In this document: piece by piece, positions 1 through 8,282 of the stretch
Layout of the letters: the number at the start of each line of letters is the position of its first letter
How positions within the stretch are numbered: position 1 is the stretch's first letter
Source of the DNA: Sphingobacteriaceae bacterium UBA6709
GTDB taxonomy: Bacteria; Bacteroidota; Bacteroidia; Sphingobacteriales; Sphingobacteriaceae
NCBI GenBank assembly: GCA_002454425.1
Contig: DKIV01000047.1
Location: 1 to 35,561, forward strand
DNA length: 35,561 nucleotides
Reading direction: 5' to 3'
The notes under the pieces: generated by a model
Database searches by the model: none
Told to the model about the DNA's origin: nothing
Seen by the model: only the letters and a program-made list of their open reading frames with translations
Translations under genes and position numbers: made by a program

Positions 1-44
1 CTTTTGAGATAAATACAGATGATGTTAGCCGGTTTCGAACCGCT

Positions 45-383
45 TCAATCCAATTTCATTTTCGTAGAAATGCAAATTTCCGTCAGTCTTGTTAGGAAAG
101 ATAAAATTTTGATGGCTTTTTGAATCGATATTTTATTTCCTTTATCCAGTTCAATTTTAATAATGTTTGTGGTTAATTCTTGTTGTTCTTTGCTAAAATT
201 ACACGTTGTTGTTTCTTCAAAACTCTCTTCACTATTTAGATATTGGAATCCATAAACTATCTTAACCTCATCTTTGAGGTAATTTGTAATATTAGTGTCA
301 TTATAGACTAAATTCTCGTTTAGAAAAAGAGAAGCCACTTTTAATATGATAGAATTGTCGATATCTTGAAAAAGACGGGCGGG
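45..383 (-). pseudogene. Severed C-terminal part of the serine recombinase
   Basis: This stretch continues the frame of the recombinase directly after its TAA at 384-386: fifteen sense codons (PARLFQDIDNSIILK) lead without a stop into a further 97 codons that end at 45. An ORF caller would start it at a GTG at 336-338, but the open frame reaches back to the recombinase stop. The segment around SLFLNENLVY resembles the C-terminal portion of Bacteroidota large serine recombinases, where a similar block follows the coiled coil. I infer that the ancestral protein ran 45-1682 (about 545 residues) and that this is its cut-off tail. It could still be made separately from the GTG, or by stop-codon readthrough. 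The family resemblance is from memory; the shared frame is directly visible. Confidence 0.65.
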
Positions 384-1682
384 TTAAAAAAAGCATGATG
401 TGAGCTTTTTTAAACACTGCTTCTGTTGTACATCAAGTTTATAAGCATCATTGAGTTGTGCGCCTAAAATGTCAATTCTATTCTCACAGTCTGATTTTAT
501 TGTAAGATAGTCTTCTTCGTCAATAGTACCTTTAACTAAAAGTTCTCTGGCATTAGCAACTCGTTCTATCATCTTATGTAGGGATCTGTTGATATTATTT
601 TTATCAATTGATTTTTGTTGGTGTAATTTGTCGTAAATCTTTCTAATAAGATCTTCGAAAGCTGGAGTGTATTTTACATTTGGTTTTAGCAGACTAATCC
701 CTGATAATAAGTTTTTGTTTACTTTATCGGCTCTTATACGGTAGCCGCAAGAAGAAGAGCAGTGATAATAAAAGTACTTTTTAGACCTTCCCTTTGAACC
801 ACTGCCAGACATTTTTTTTGAACAAAGAGGACAACTGAGCATTCCTCTAAACATAAGTTCACTATTCTCGCTTTGTTTAACGTATTTTTTGTCGCGTCGT
901 TTTATTCTTAATTGTACATCATTAAAGAGTTCTACTGAAATTAATGGATTATGAATACCCTCTACTATAGTTTTTCCATCTAAAGATGGAACCTTTATTT
1001 TACCGCAGTAAACTGGATTTTGAAGTATATTGAAGAAAGCATTTAGGCTACATTTTAACCCACTCTTAAGAATGTTTTTATAATATGATCGGACAGATAT
1101 GTTTTCATAGAATCCTTCAAATGCTTTTCTAATCAGTGTTGCTTCCGGTTCACGGGGAACTATTGTTTTTGTTCCGTCTGGCATGGGTATATTGATGTAG
1201 CCGATGGGTGCTCGTCCCATGTACCGTCCTTCTTTCTTGGCTTTATGGATCCCTTGCTTAATATTCAAGGACCTGCGGTCGTTCTCTACTTCTGCTGTGA
1301 CTATATACATTGCCAGTAATACTTTGTTTTCAGGTATCGACATGTCCAAAGGTTGATCTGTAGCTTGAGGTTCAATGTCGAGCTTTTGAAGTTGGGTGAT
1401 CGCGTAATAAGCATTTGCTGTATTCCTGCTAAACCGGTCCCAACGAGTAAATAAAATAAGGCTTGGTCTCTTTGCCCTACCTGAAGTTAAGGACTTCATC
1501 ATGGCCCTCCAGGCTGGTCTATCAAAGGTTTTTGCTGAATGGTCTTCAAATATGGTCTGAACAATTTCAATACGATTGTCTTTACAATATTTATTTAATT
1601 TTTCTTCCTGGCTACGCTGTGAGTATCCTTTCTGTGCTTGTTCATCTGTGCTGACTCTGATGTAAATGATTGCTGTTTTCAT
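384..1682 (-). CDS. Large serine site-specific recombinase, truncated by in-frame stop
   Basis: Serine recombinases make double-strand breaks with a serine nucleophile and integrate or excise mobile elements. The N-terminal resolvase domain (about residues 1-145) starts with YIRVSTDEQ, so Ser11 is the likely nucleophile, with Arg9 beside it. A recombinase domain follows (about 150-260), then a zinc ribbon with Cys284, Cys287, Cys308 and Cys312, then a helical, probably coiled-coil segment. The protein stops at 432 residues, short for a family that usually has 450-550 or more, and the same frame continues after the stop into matching C-terminal sequence (45-383). The gene is divergent from the abiE-hsd operon and is the likely former mobility gene of this AT-rich island. 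Catalytic and zinc residues look intact, so partial activity cannot be excluded. Confidence 0.9.
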   Translation of the reverse strand: MKTAIIYIRVSTDEQAQKGYSQRSQEEKLNKYCKDNRIEIVQTIFEDHSAKTFDRPAWRAMMKSLTSGRAKRPSLILFTRWDRFSRNTANAYYAITQLQKLDIEPQATDQPLDMSIPENKVLLAMYIVTAEVENDRRSLNIKQGIHKAKKEGRYMGRAPIGYINIPMPDGTKTIVPREPEATLIRKAFEGFYENISVRSYYKNILKSGLKCSLNAFFNILQNPVYCGKIKVPSLDGKTIVEGIHNPLISVELFNDVQLRIKRRDKKYVKQSENSELMFRGMLSCPLCSKKMSGSGSKGRSKKYFYYHCSSSCGYRIRADKVNKNLLSGISLLKPNVKYTPAFEDLIRKIYDKLHQQKSIDKNNINRSLHKMIERVANARELLVKGTIDEEDYLTIKSDCENRIDILGAQLNDAYKLDVQQKQCLKKLTSCFF

Positions 1683-1725
1683 AGTGATAAAACTTTGCGT
1701 TAATATGTCGACACCTAAGTCATTG

Positions 1726-1850
1726 ATTGCGTAAAGAGCTTAAATTAGGATCTTATTGCAAATAAAGACTTAGTGTGTGCCCTAAAATAAGTAACTAAAA
1801 GCTTGGTTCTGATAATACAAAAATGTAAGTTTGTAATTGCATAAAGGGCT
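1726..1850. repeat. Direct repeats in the divergent recombinase/abiE promoter region
   Basis: ATTGCGTAAAGAGCT (1726-1740) and ATTGCATAAAGGGCT (1836-1850) match at 13 of 15 positions and start exactly 110 bases apart. A looser copy, ATTGCAAATAAAGACT, lies at 1755-1770. A second pair, GTAACTAAAA (1791-1800) and GTTACTAAAA (1875-1884), sits in the same 205-base divergent spacer. The 1836 copy overlaps the predicted transcription start of the abiE operon. AbiEi proteins are known to repress their own promoter by binding repeats, so these are candidate operators; recombinase binding is an alternative. Confidence 0.45.
1803..1833 (+). promoter_or_regulatory. Bacteroidota-type promoter of the abiE-hsd operon
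   Basis: TTG (1803-1805), 20 bases, then TAAGTTTG (1826-1833) match the Bacteroidota -33/-7 consensus (TTG, about 19-21 bases, TAnnTTTG). Transcription would start near 1840, about 47 bases ahead of the abiEi ATG, inside a repeat that may be an operator. Confidence 0.55.
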
Positions 1851-1886
1851 GCAATCAAACCCATATCGCAATCAGTTACTAAAACA

Positions 1887-2696
1887 ATGGCCGAACAATA
1901 CAAATATTTAGACTCCTTTATTGATGAACAAAGGGCAAACGGCAAGTATAGCTTTACTACCGAAGGTTTGCATAGCCAATTAGGAGTATCTGAAAATGCG
2001 CTAAAGAAAACATTGCAACGGCTTAAAAATCAGGAATCGGTAGTAATGGTTCGCAGAGGGTTTTATGTTATTGTTCCACCTGAATATAGAGCTAAAGGTA
2101 TTATCCCTACTAGTTTGTATGTAAATGATCTGATGAAGTTTTTAAACAGGGATTATTATGTTGGTCTGTTAAACGCAGCGGCTTATCACGGCGCAGCTCA
2201 TCAGCAACCTCAAAACTATTCGATCATTACTGAGGGGATTGCTTTAAGACCAATAAAAAACGATAAGGTCGGTATTCATTTTTACATCAAGAAATCCTGG
2301 AATAAAGAGGAGATAATAAAGAAAAAAGTAGATACCGGATATATCAATATTTCATCACCGGAATTGACCGCTTTGGATTTGGTGAGCTATTATAATGAAG
2401 TGGGAGGTTTTAACCGGGTAGCTACTGTAATAGAAGAATTGAAAGAGGTTATACAATCTGAAAAATTAGTAGAAACAGCAAAGCAGTATGAAGAGATATC
2501 AGTAGTTCAACGTTTGGGCTATGTATTGGAATGTGTGTTGGACGAAAATGAGTTAAGTAATGCATTGTACTACTATCTCGAATCTATTGGGCATTATCCT
2601 GTATTACTCCGGCCACAAAAAAAGAAACCTGAAAATATGATAACAGGCAACAAATGGAAAATTGTGCCTAACGTAGAAATAGAAGCAGATATATGA
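1887..2696 (+). CDS. abiEi: AbiEi-type antitoxin / transcriptional repressor
   Basis: Antitoxin of a type IV toxin-antitoxin pair: it counters AbiEii without binding it stably, and represses the operon. The 269-residue protein has an N-terminal winged helix (about 1-60, a helix-turn-helix with LGVSENALKKTLQRL and a wing containing RRGFYVI) followed by the AbiEi C-terminal domain, with the YYVGLLNAAAYHGAAHQQ block near 90-110 that is common in this family. It overlaps the toxin gene by four bases (ATGA at 2693-2696), so translation is coupled. The start is the first ATG after the promoter, with an A-rich leader. It is the first gene of a six-gene run that continues into hsdM and hsdS. Confidence 0.88.
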   Translation: MAEQYKYLDSFIDEQRANGKYSFTTEGLHSQLGVSENALKKTLQRLKNQESVVMVRRGFYVIVPPEYRAKGIIPTSLYVNDLMKFLNRDYYVGLLNAAAYHGAAHQQPQNYSIITEGIALRPIKNDKVGIHFYIKKSWNKEEIIKKKVDTGYINISSPELTALDLVSYYNEVGGFNRVATVIEELKEVIQSEKLVETAKQYEEISVVQRLGYVLECVLDENELSNALYYYLESIGHYPVLLRPQKKKPENMITGNKWKIVPNVEIEADI

Positions 2697-3472
2697 TACC
2701 ACAGTCATACATAACAGCGTGGCGAAAGCAGGCTCCTTGGCAGGAAAACTATCAGGTAGAACAGGATTTGATTATACAGCAGGCTTTGATTGTTTTATTT
2801 AGTGATGAATTTATCAAAGGACGTTTGGCATTTCGTGGAGGAACAGCCTTGCATAAATTGTTTTTGTTTCCGGCAGCAAGATATTCGGAAGACATTGACT
2901 TGGTACAAGTAAAAGCAGAACCATTTGGAGCAATCATAGACAGAATTCGGGAACAACTTTCTTTTTTAGGCAAGCCTCGTATCAAACAAAAAGAGCACAA
3001 CAACACCATTGTGTATAGTATTCTTTCGGAAGATGATGTACCCATAAAACTAAAAATAGAAGTTAATACCAGAGAACATTTTTCGGTGTATGGATTACAA
3101 GATATTCCTGTAAAGTTGGATTCTGAATGGGATAGCGGAGAAGCTTTAGTTCCAACCTATGGATTGGATGAACTATTGGCAACCAAACTAAGGGCTTTAT
3201 ACCAACGGAAGAAAGGTCGTGATTTATTCGATTTGTGGTATGCCTTGAATAATGCGGAAGTAAATGTAAAAAAAGTCATTGCAGCATTCACTCATTATAT
3301 GAATGAAGAAGGAAATGAAGTAACGCAAAGGGAATTTATTGAAAGTATGAACAAGAAAATTGAAGATGAGGATTTTATAGGTGATATGAACGGATTATTA
3401 AGAAATGGAATTGCATACGATATAAACGAAGCATACGAATTTATTAAAAAAGAAATTTTAGAAAAGATATAA
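2693..3472 (+). CDS. abiEii: AbiEii nucleotidyltransferase toxin
   Basis: Toxin of the AbiE pair. The family belongs to the DNA polymerase beta-like nucleotidyltransferases; characterised relatives use NTPs, and some modify tRNA. The signature is present: GGTALHKL at 49-56, then YSEDIDLV with Asp67 and Asp69 as probable metal ligands, a KIEVN strand near 120, and the late motif with LATKLRALYQRKKGRDLFDLW around 165-185. At 259 residues it has the usual length, with no break. Its start overlaps the abiEi stop, and hsdM begins only six bases after its stop, so toxin and methylase share one transcript. That linkage could make loss of the island costly to the host, which is an inference. Confidence 0.9.
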   Translation: MIPQSYITAWRKQAPWQENYQVEQDLIIQQALIVLFSDEFIKGRLAFRGGTALHKLFLFPAARYSEDIDLVQVKAEPFGAIIDRIREQLSFLGKPRIKQKEHNNTIVYSILSEDDVPIKLKIEVNTREHFSVYGLQDIPVKLDSEWDSGEALVPTYGLDELLATKLRALYQRKKGRDLFDLWYALNNAEVNVKKVIAAFTHYMNEEGNEVTQREFIESMNKKIEDEDFIGDMNGLLRNGIAYDINEAYEFIKKEILEKI

Positions 3473-3478
3473 AGAAAT

Positions 3479-5083
3479 ATGTTATCAAACGATTTAAAAT
3501 CAAAAATAAATAAGCTTTGGGATAAGTTTTGGAGTAGAGGAATTACTAATCCAATTACGGCAATTGAACAAATTTCGTATTTGTTGTTTTTGCGTAGGAT
3601 AGATGATGCAGATAAAGAAGCCCAAGCTCAGAATAAAAGACACAAGACTCTTTTTGTCAGAGAAAAATTAGATGAAAATGGCAAGCCCTTGAAAGGTAAA
3701 AACGGGAAAGTGCTAATGGAAAGTGCTGACGATTGTCGTTGGTCAAACTTTTCTGCTTTAGAAAATGCAGATGAAATATTAGAAGTAGTCAGTAAAAAGG
3801 CTTTTCCTTTTATAAAGGGCTTAAATGATCCCAATCAGCCCTATACTCGGCATATGCAAAATGCTGTTTTCGGAATCAACAATGCAACATTGCTTAAGGA
3901 AGCCGTTGATGATATAAATAATGTTTTTGAAGATATTAAACTGCAACAAGAACAAGGGCAGCAGTTCCAAGATACGCAAGGAGACGTTTACGAATACCTC
4001 ATCAATGAGATTGGTACTTCGGGTAAAAATGGTCAATTCAGAACCCCAAGGCATATCATTCAGTTTATGTGTGAACTTATAGATCCGGATGTAAATGATA
4101 AGATTTGTGATCCTGCCTGTGGTACAGGTGGATTTTTATTGGGAGCATATCAACATATACTCACAAAATATACAAAAGCGGAGAATATTACAAAAGATGA
4201 AAATGGATTAAATCGTTTTAAGAAAAATGGTGGAGAGGAAATAAAAGACCCGAAAATTTGGACTACGCTGAACAGTAAAACCTTTTTTGGTTTTGATATT
4301 GACCAAAATATGGTGCGTATTGGCTTAATGAATTTAATGCTTCATGGAATAAGAATCCCGCAAATTGAAAACTTGGATTCTCTATCAAAAGAATATGATG
4401 AGCAGCATAAGGGTGGGGAATATTCTGTAATTCTTGCCAACCCTCCATTTACAGGTAGAATAAATAAAGAGGGAGTTAGTGATAAACTCAAAAGCTATGG
4501 AACTCAAAGTGAATTACTGTTCTTAATTCGTATTTCTAAAATGCTTCGTAAAGGAGGTAAGGCAGCTGTAATTATTCCAGAAGGCGTTTTGTTTAGTGGG
4601 AGCAAAAATCAAAAAGTCACAAGAGAAGTTTTATTAAAGGATAATAATGTAGAAGCCGTAATTTCTTTACCAAATGGAGTTTTTAAACCTTATGCAGGAG
4701 TTAAAACGTCAATTTTGGTCTTTTCTAAAGTGAAAGAAGGAAGTACTGATTTCAATACGAAAAGAGTTTGGTTTTATGAATTGAAGAATGACGGTTATAG
4801 CTTAGATGACAATAGAAGAAAGCTATCCGACAATCCACTTCCAATTGCCAGAGATGTATTTAACCAAAGACAAACGGACACTCATACAGAACGACTCACT
4901 CATTTTTATGTACCTATTGAGGAAATTGAATCGAATGCGTTTGATTTAAGTTATAATCGTTATAAACAATTCGAATACGAAGAGCAAAGTTACGATCCGC
5001 CAAAAGAAATATTGGAAGCCATTTTTCAATTAGAAGATACTATCCAAAAGGAAATGGAAGAACTAAAAAATATGATTAGGTAA
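3479..5083 (+). CDS. hsdM: Type I-like DNA adenine methyltransferase subunit (HsdM)
   Basis: N6-adenine DNA methyltransferase that acts with HsdS to mark host DNA. The 534-residue protein has an N-terminal helical HsdM domain (about 1-150) and a methyltransferase core with the SAM-binding motif DPACGTGGF at 211-219 and the catalytic motif NPPF at 321-324. Both are intact, so methylation is expected. The length is normal for HsdM. Its last base overlaps the hsdS start (TAATG at 5081-5085). The usual third gene, hsdR, is absent here; an ATPase and an HNH protein follow hsdS instead. Base composition is AT-rich, like the other island genes. Confidence 0.95.
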   Translation: MLSNDLKSKINKLWDKFWSRGITNPITAIEQISYLLFLRRIDDADKEAQAQNKRHKTLFVREKLDENGKPLKGKNGKVLMESADDCRWSNFSALENADEILEVVSKKAFPFIKGLNDPNQPYTRHMQNAVFGINNATLLKEAVDDINNVFEDIKLQQEQGQQFQDTQGDVYEYLINEIGTSGKNGQFRTPRHIIQFMCELIDPDVNDKICDPACGTGGFLLGAYQHILTKYTKAENITKDENGLNRFKKNGGEEIKDPKIWTTLNSKTFFGFDIDQNMVRIGLMNLMLHGIRIPQIENLDSLSKEYDEQHKGGEYSVILANPPFTGRINKEGVSDKLKSYGTQSELLFLIRISKMLRKGGKAAVIIPEGVLFSGSKNQKVTREVLLKDNNVEAVISLPNGVFKPYAGVKTSILVFSKVKEGSTDFNTKRVWFYELKNDGYSLDDNRRKLSDNPLPIARDVFNQRQTDTHTERLTHFYVPIEEIESNAFDLSYNRYKQFEYEEQSYDPPKEILEAIFQLEDTIQKEMEELKNMIR

Positions 5084-6540
5084 TGGAAAAAGTCCTATTA
5101 AAAACTATTGCCAAACAAATCCGTGGCGTTTCATACAAACCTAATGAGTTAGGCAAAGAAAATATTGACGGTTTTATTCCTTTGCTTAGAGCAGGCAATA
5201 TTGGAACTTCTGCAGTTTCAAATCTTAATGATTTAGTTTTTGTCTCCAAGAAAAATGTCGGTACACAACAATATCTACAAGAAGGTGACATTTTGATAGC
5301 TGCTTCGAGTGGTAGTATTGACATAGTTGGAAAATCAACCTATATTGAGCAAAGCAAAGATTTTACATTTGGGGCTTTTTGTAAAGTTATTAGACCAAAT
5401 AAGGATTTAGTAAACCCCAAGTATGTTAGTTATTATTTTCAAACGGATTATTACAGAAAGAAAATTAGTAATCTAGCACAGGGAGCTAACATTAATAACA
5501 TCAAAAATGAGCATATTGATAATTTAGCTATACCTCTTCCCAATATAGAAAGCCAAAATAAGATTGTAGCATTACTAGACAAAATAAAAGTAGTTTTAAA
5601 TATAAGACAAGAAACCATATCTAAGTACGATGAACTATTGAGGGCTATTTTCTTGGACACTTTTGGTAATCCTATGGAAAGACCGAATCAATGGAAGTTA
5701 GATACCATTGAGAAGAGTTTAATCAATTTATCTTCTGGAACAAGTTATAGCGGAGATGAAAATAAGCTTTTGGAAGAGGATGAATTTGGTGTATTGAAAG
5801 TAAGTGCTGTTACAAGGGGCTTTTTCAATGCGAATGAATTTAAGGCTGTCAAGAAAGATGTGATAAAACGTCAAACCATTCACCCTAAAAAAGGAGATTT
5901 ACTTTTCAGTAGGGCAAATACGCTAGAGCTGGTCGGTGCTACTTGCATAGTGGATGCGGATTATGACAATCTGTTTTTACCTGATAAAATATGGAAAGTT
6001 GAAACAGACGAATCTATCATAAAAAAGACTTATCTACATTATGTGTTGCAAAATAAGGATGTCAGAAAGACATTTTTATCAATTGCTACCGGATCAAGTG
6101 GTTCGATGCTTAATATTTCTATGGATAAATTTAGGAATATTATAATACCATATCCACCGATAGAGTTACAAAAACAATTTGAAAAGACTTATTTAAAGCA
6201 CACTAGATTAAAAGAAATATTAAAAAAATCACACCAGCACATTTCCGAATTATTTGGTTCTATCTCTCAGTTGGCTTTTAAAGGAGAATTAAATTTTAAT
6301 ACGGCAGTTGATTTAGAAATGTTATTGGAAAATGATTATACATTTTTTAAAGAGAATAGCAACCAAGAAACAATAAAGCTATTGTTGAAAAGGCTGGGCA
6401 AAGATGAACTCAGTGATAACAAGTTCTATGACCAACGGCTTTATGACAAAGCAAAGGAATTTGTATTCGAACTTCTAAAAGAGCATAAGATTAAACAAGT
6501 CTTTGATGATAGATCGAAACGTGTAAAACTGACTACTTAA
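5083..6540 (+). CDS. hsdS: Type I-like specificity subunit (HsdS) with extra C-terminal tail
   Basis: Recognises the bipartite DNA target and docks HsdM. The 485 residues show two target-recognition domains (about 1-160 and 200-365), each followed by a helical spacer: one with NKIVALLDKIKVV near 160-195, the second with LQKQFEKTYLKHTRLKEIL near 365-400. QLAFKGEL near 405-412 resembles the usual end of HsdS. About 75 more residues follow, rich in charged and helical sequence (LLLKRLGKDEL, FVFELLKEHKI). The tail makes the protein longer than the common 390-450 residues and could contact the downstream ATPase; that is a guess. Junctions on both sides overlap by one base (TAATG). Confidence 0.92.
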   Translation: MEKVLLKTIAKQIRGVSYKPNELGKENIDGFIPLLRAGNIGTSAVSNLNDLVFVSKKNVGTQQYLQEGDILIAASSGSIDIVGKSTYIEQSKDFTFGAFCKVIRPNKDLVNPKYVSYYFQTDYYRKKISNLAQGANINNIKNEHIDNLAIPLPNIESQNKIVALLDKIKVVLNIRQETISKYDELLRAIFLDTFGNPMERPNQWKLDTIEKSLINLSSGTSYSGDENKLLEEDEFGVLKVSAVTRGFFNANEFKAVKKDVIKRQTIHPKKGDLLFSRANTLELVGATCIVDADYDNLFLPDKIWKVETDESIIKKTYLHYVLQNKDVRKTFLSIATGSSGSMLNISMDKFRNIIIPYPPIELQKQFEKTYLKHTRLKEILKKSHQHISELFGSISQLAFKGELNFNTAVDLEMLLENDYTFFKENSNQETIKLLLKRLGKDELSDNKFYDQRLYDKAKEFVFELLKEHKIKQVFDDRSKRVKLTT

Positions 6541-8282
6541 TGAAACTCCTCAGATTAAAAATAGAAAATAAAGATGGATTTCGAAGTCTTCAACAAGGCT
6601 TTGAAATAAATTTTCATTCTCTAGCTGATACCGAAGCTATGGAATATTTTCGCCCTTTTTGTTTTGCAGGTTTGAATGGGAGTGGTAAATCAAATGTATT
6701 AGAAGCCTTAGCTAATATTTTTTATCATTTAGAGGTTTGTGTGGCAAGATATTTACCCCAGAGTATTCAAAATCCTCAGAATTTTATAAGAACAGAATGT
6801 ACGCCCGATGCTTTTACTTTAGAATATTTGATTGGTCAACACAATAGAAAATATTATACTCTTTACTATTTTGACAAAGTCACAATTGTTAAAGAAGAAG
6901 GTAGAGAACCGCAAATGTTCATCCAATCCTTTCCGTTTGATGAATCAGTCGAAAGAAGGGAAGTTTCGTTAGTTCCTTCGAAGAATAAAGAATCAGCTGC
7001 CGAAGGAAAAACATATTTACCTGCTCATATTATAGGGTATTCATCTGGAGAAAATGAAATTTTAAGTTTACCATTTATAAAAAGTCGACTGATTCATTTA
7101 GATGAATATCTACAAGCTGTTAGAGATCAGTATAATGAATACCGAGAAGCAGAGAATAGTTTGATTTATATTGATAACAATATGAGTCAGGCAGTATTGT
7201 TAACTTGCTTACTATTTGAGGATGATGATACTTTAGCCCCGCTTAGAGCTGTAGATAATACGGGTATTTTAGGCTTAAGGAGTTTTAGAATGAGCATTCA
7301 TCTTCACGATTTTGAGTTTAAAGATTCAAAAGGAAACACTCAAAAACTACCAATAATAGATTTCCTTGATCATAGGGAATTAGATAATCTAAAAAAATGC
7401 GCTACTTCTTGGTTTTTAGATTATAAAACAAATACACTATGGTTGGATTTTTATGTTGATGAGGCAACTAAAAAAGCTTTTAGAAACCATTTTAGTAACG
7501 CTTTAGAGTGTTTCCATCTATTCCGGCTATTATATGAACTAAATAACTATTTCATTGATGAAGGAACTAAAGCGGAGGTCTATCGCTCAAAAGGCGTATA
7601 TACTGACGGTAAACTACCAACTCCAAGCCCTTCTCAGGATATATTTCATTTCTTAGATTTTTATATCAGTAAAGAATTAAAGAAAACAGGAGAAAAGAAG
7701 GATTTATTGTTGAGAAGTTTTTCCGATGGCGAACATCAATTCATTCATACTATGGGCATCTGCCTGTTACTGAAAGATAGGAGAACCTTATTGTTGTTGG
7801 ATGAACCGGAAACTCATTTCAATCCAAGTTGGAGAGCAAAGTTTGTGAAGGTGTTAAATGATAGTATCATAGCAGGAGGTAGAGGGAAAGACTTTAATGT
7901 ACATTTGTTGAAAGACGTATTATTGACTTCACATTCTCCTTTCATTATATCTGATTGTTTACCTGATAATGTCATTTTCTTTGAAAAGGAAGAAAATGGT
8001 AAAACATCTGCTAAAAAAGTTTCAGAACTCGATAATGCTTTCAATACCTACGGGACATCAGTTGAACTAATCCTGGATAAACTTTTTGATTATAATCAAT
8101 CAATTGGAGACTTATCTTTTTCGGAAATTGAAAAAATAAATATTGATGAAATAACTACGCCTGAAGAAATTGCTAAAGCAAAAGCAACATTGAGAAAATT
8201 TGGAGAATCCATAGAAAAAGATATGGTTTTATCTCAGCTGAATAGAAAACTTAAAGATAATCCAAATGCTAAGAACTTATAG
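6540..8282 (+). CDS. Restriction-system-associated AAA/ABC-type ATPase (PtuA/OLD-like)
   Basis: ATPase of the SMC/ABC-like class found beside hsdM and hsdS in some bacteria. Motifs: Walker A GLNGSGKS at 44-51, ABC-like signature SDGEHQ from Ser395, Walker B LLLLDEPETHFNPSW with Asp421 and Glu422, and an H-switch TSHSPF with His465. No fused nuclease domain (TOPRIM or other) is visible; the 120-residue tail after the H-switch is helical. The 580-residue gene overlaps hsdS by one base and the HNH gene by 17 bases. An ATPase followed by an HNH protein is the layout of Septu (PtuA-PtuB), so I infer that the two form one effector complex. Homology to true PtuA needs a profile search. Confidence 0.85.
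   Translation: MKLLRLKIENKDGFRSLQQGFEINFHSLADTEAMEYFRPFCFAGLNGSGKSNVLEALANIFYHLEVCVARYLPQSIQNPQNFIRTECTPDAFTLEYLIGQHNRKYYTLYYFDKVTIVKEEGREPQMFIQSFPFDESVERREVSLVPSKNKESAAEGKTYLPAHIIGYSSGENEILSLPFIKSRLIHLDEYLQAVRDQYNEYREAENSLIYIDNNMSQAVLLTCLLFEDDDTLAPLRAVDNTGILGLRSFRMSIHLHDFEFKDSKGNTQKLPIIDFLDHRELDNLKKCATSWFLDYKTNTLWLDFYVDEATKKAFRNHFSNALECFHLFRLLYELNNYFIDEGTKAEVYRSKGVYTDGKLPTPSPSQDIFHFLDFYISKELKKTGEKKDLLLRSFSDGEHQFIHTMGICLLLKDRRTLLLLDEPETHFNPSWRAKFVKVLNDSIIAGGRGKDFNVHLLKDVLLTSHSPFIISDCLPDNVIFFEKEENGKTSAKKVSELDNAFNTYGTSVELILDKLFDYNQSIGDLSFSEIEKINIDEITTPEEIAKAKATLRKFGESIEKDMVLSQLNRKLKDNPNAKNL

Noticed and set aside
24..47. T-arm-like sequence (GGTTTCGAACC) suggesting a tRNA end as integration target
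   Set aside because: No five-pair stem forms around a TTCNANN loop on either strand and no acceptor, D or anticodon arm can be built nearby.
45..338. Independent hypothetical gene of 97 codons
   Set aside because: The frame is open back to the recombinase stop and the sequence reads as the missing recombinase C-terminus; a separate gene starting at GTG is the weaker explanation.
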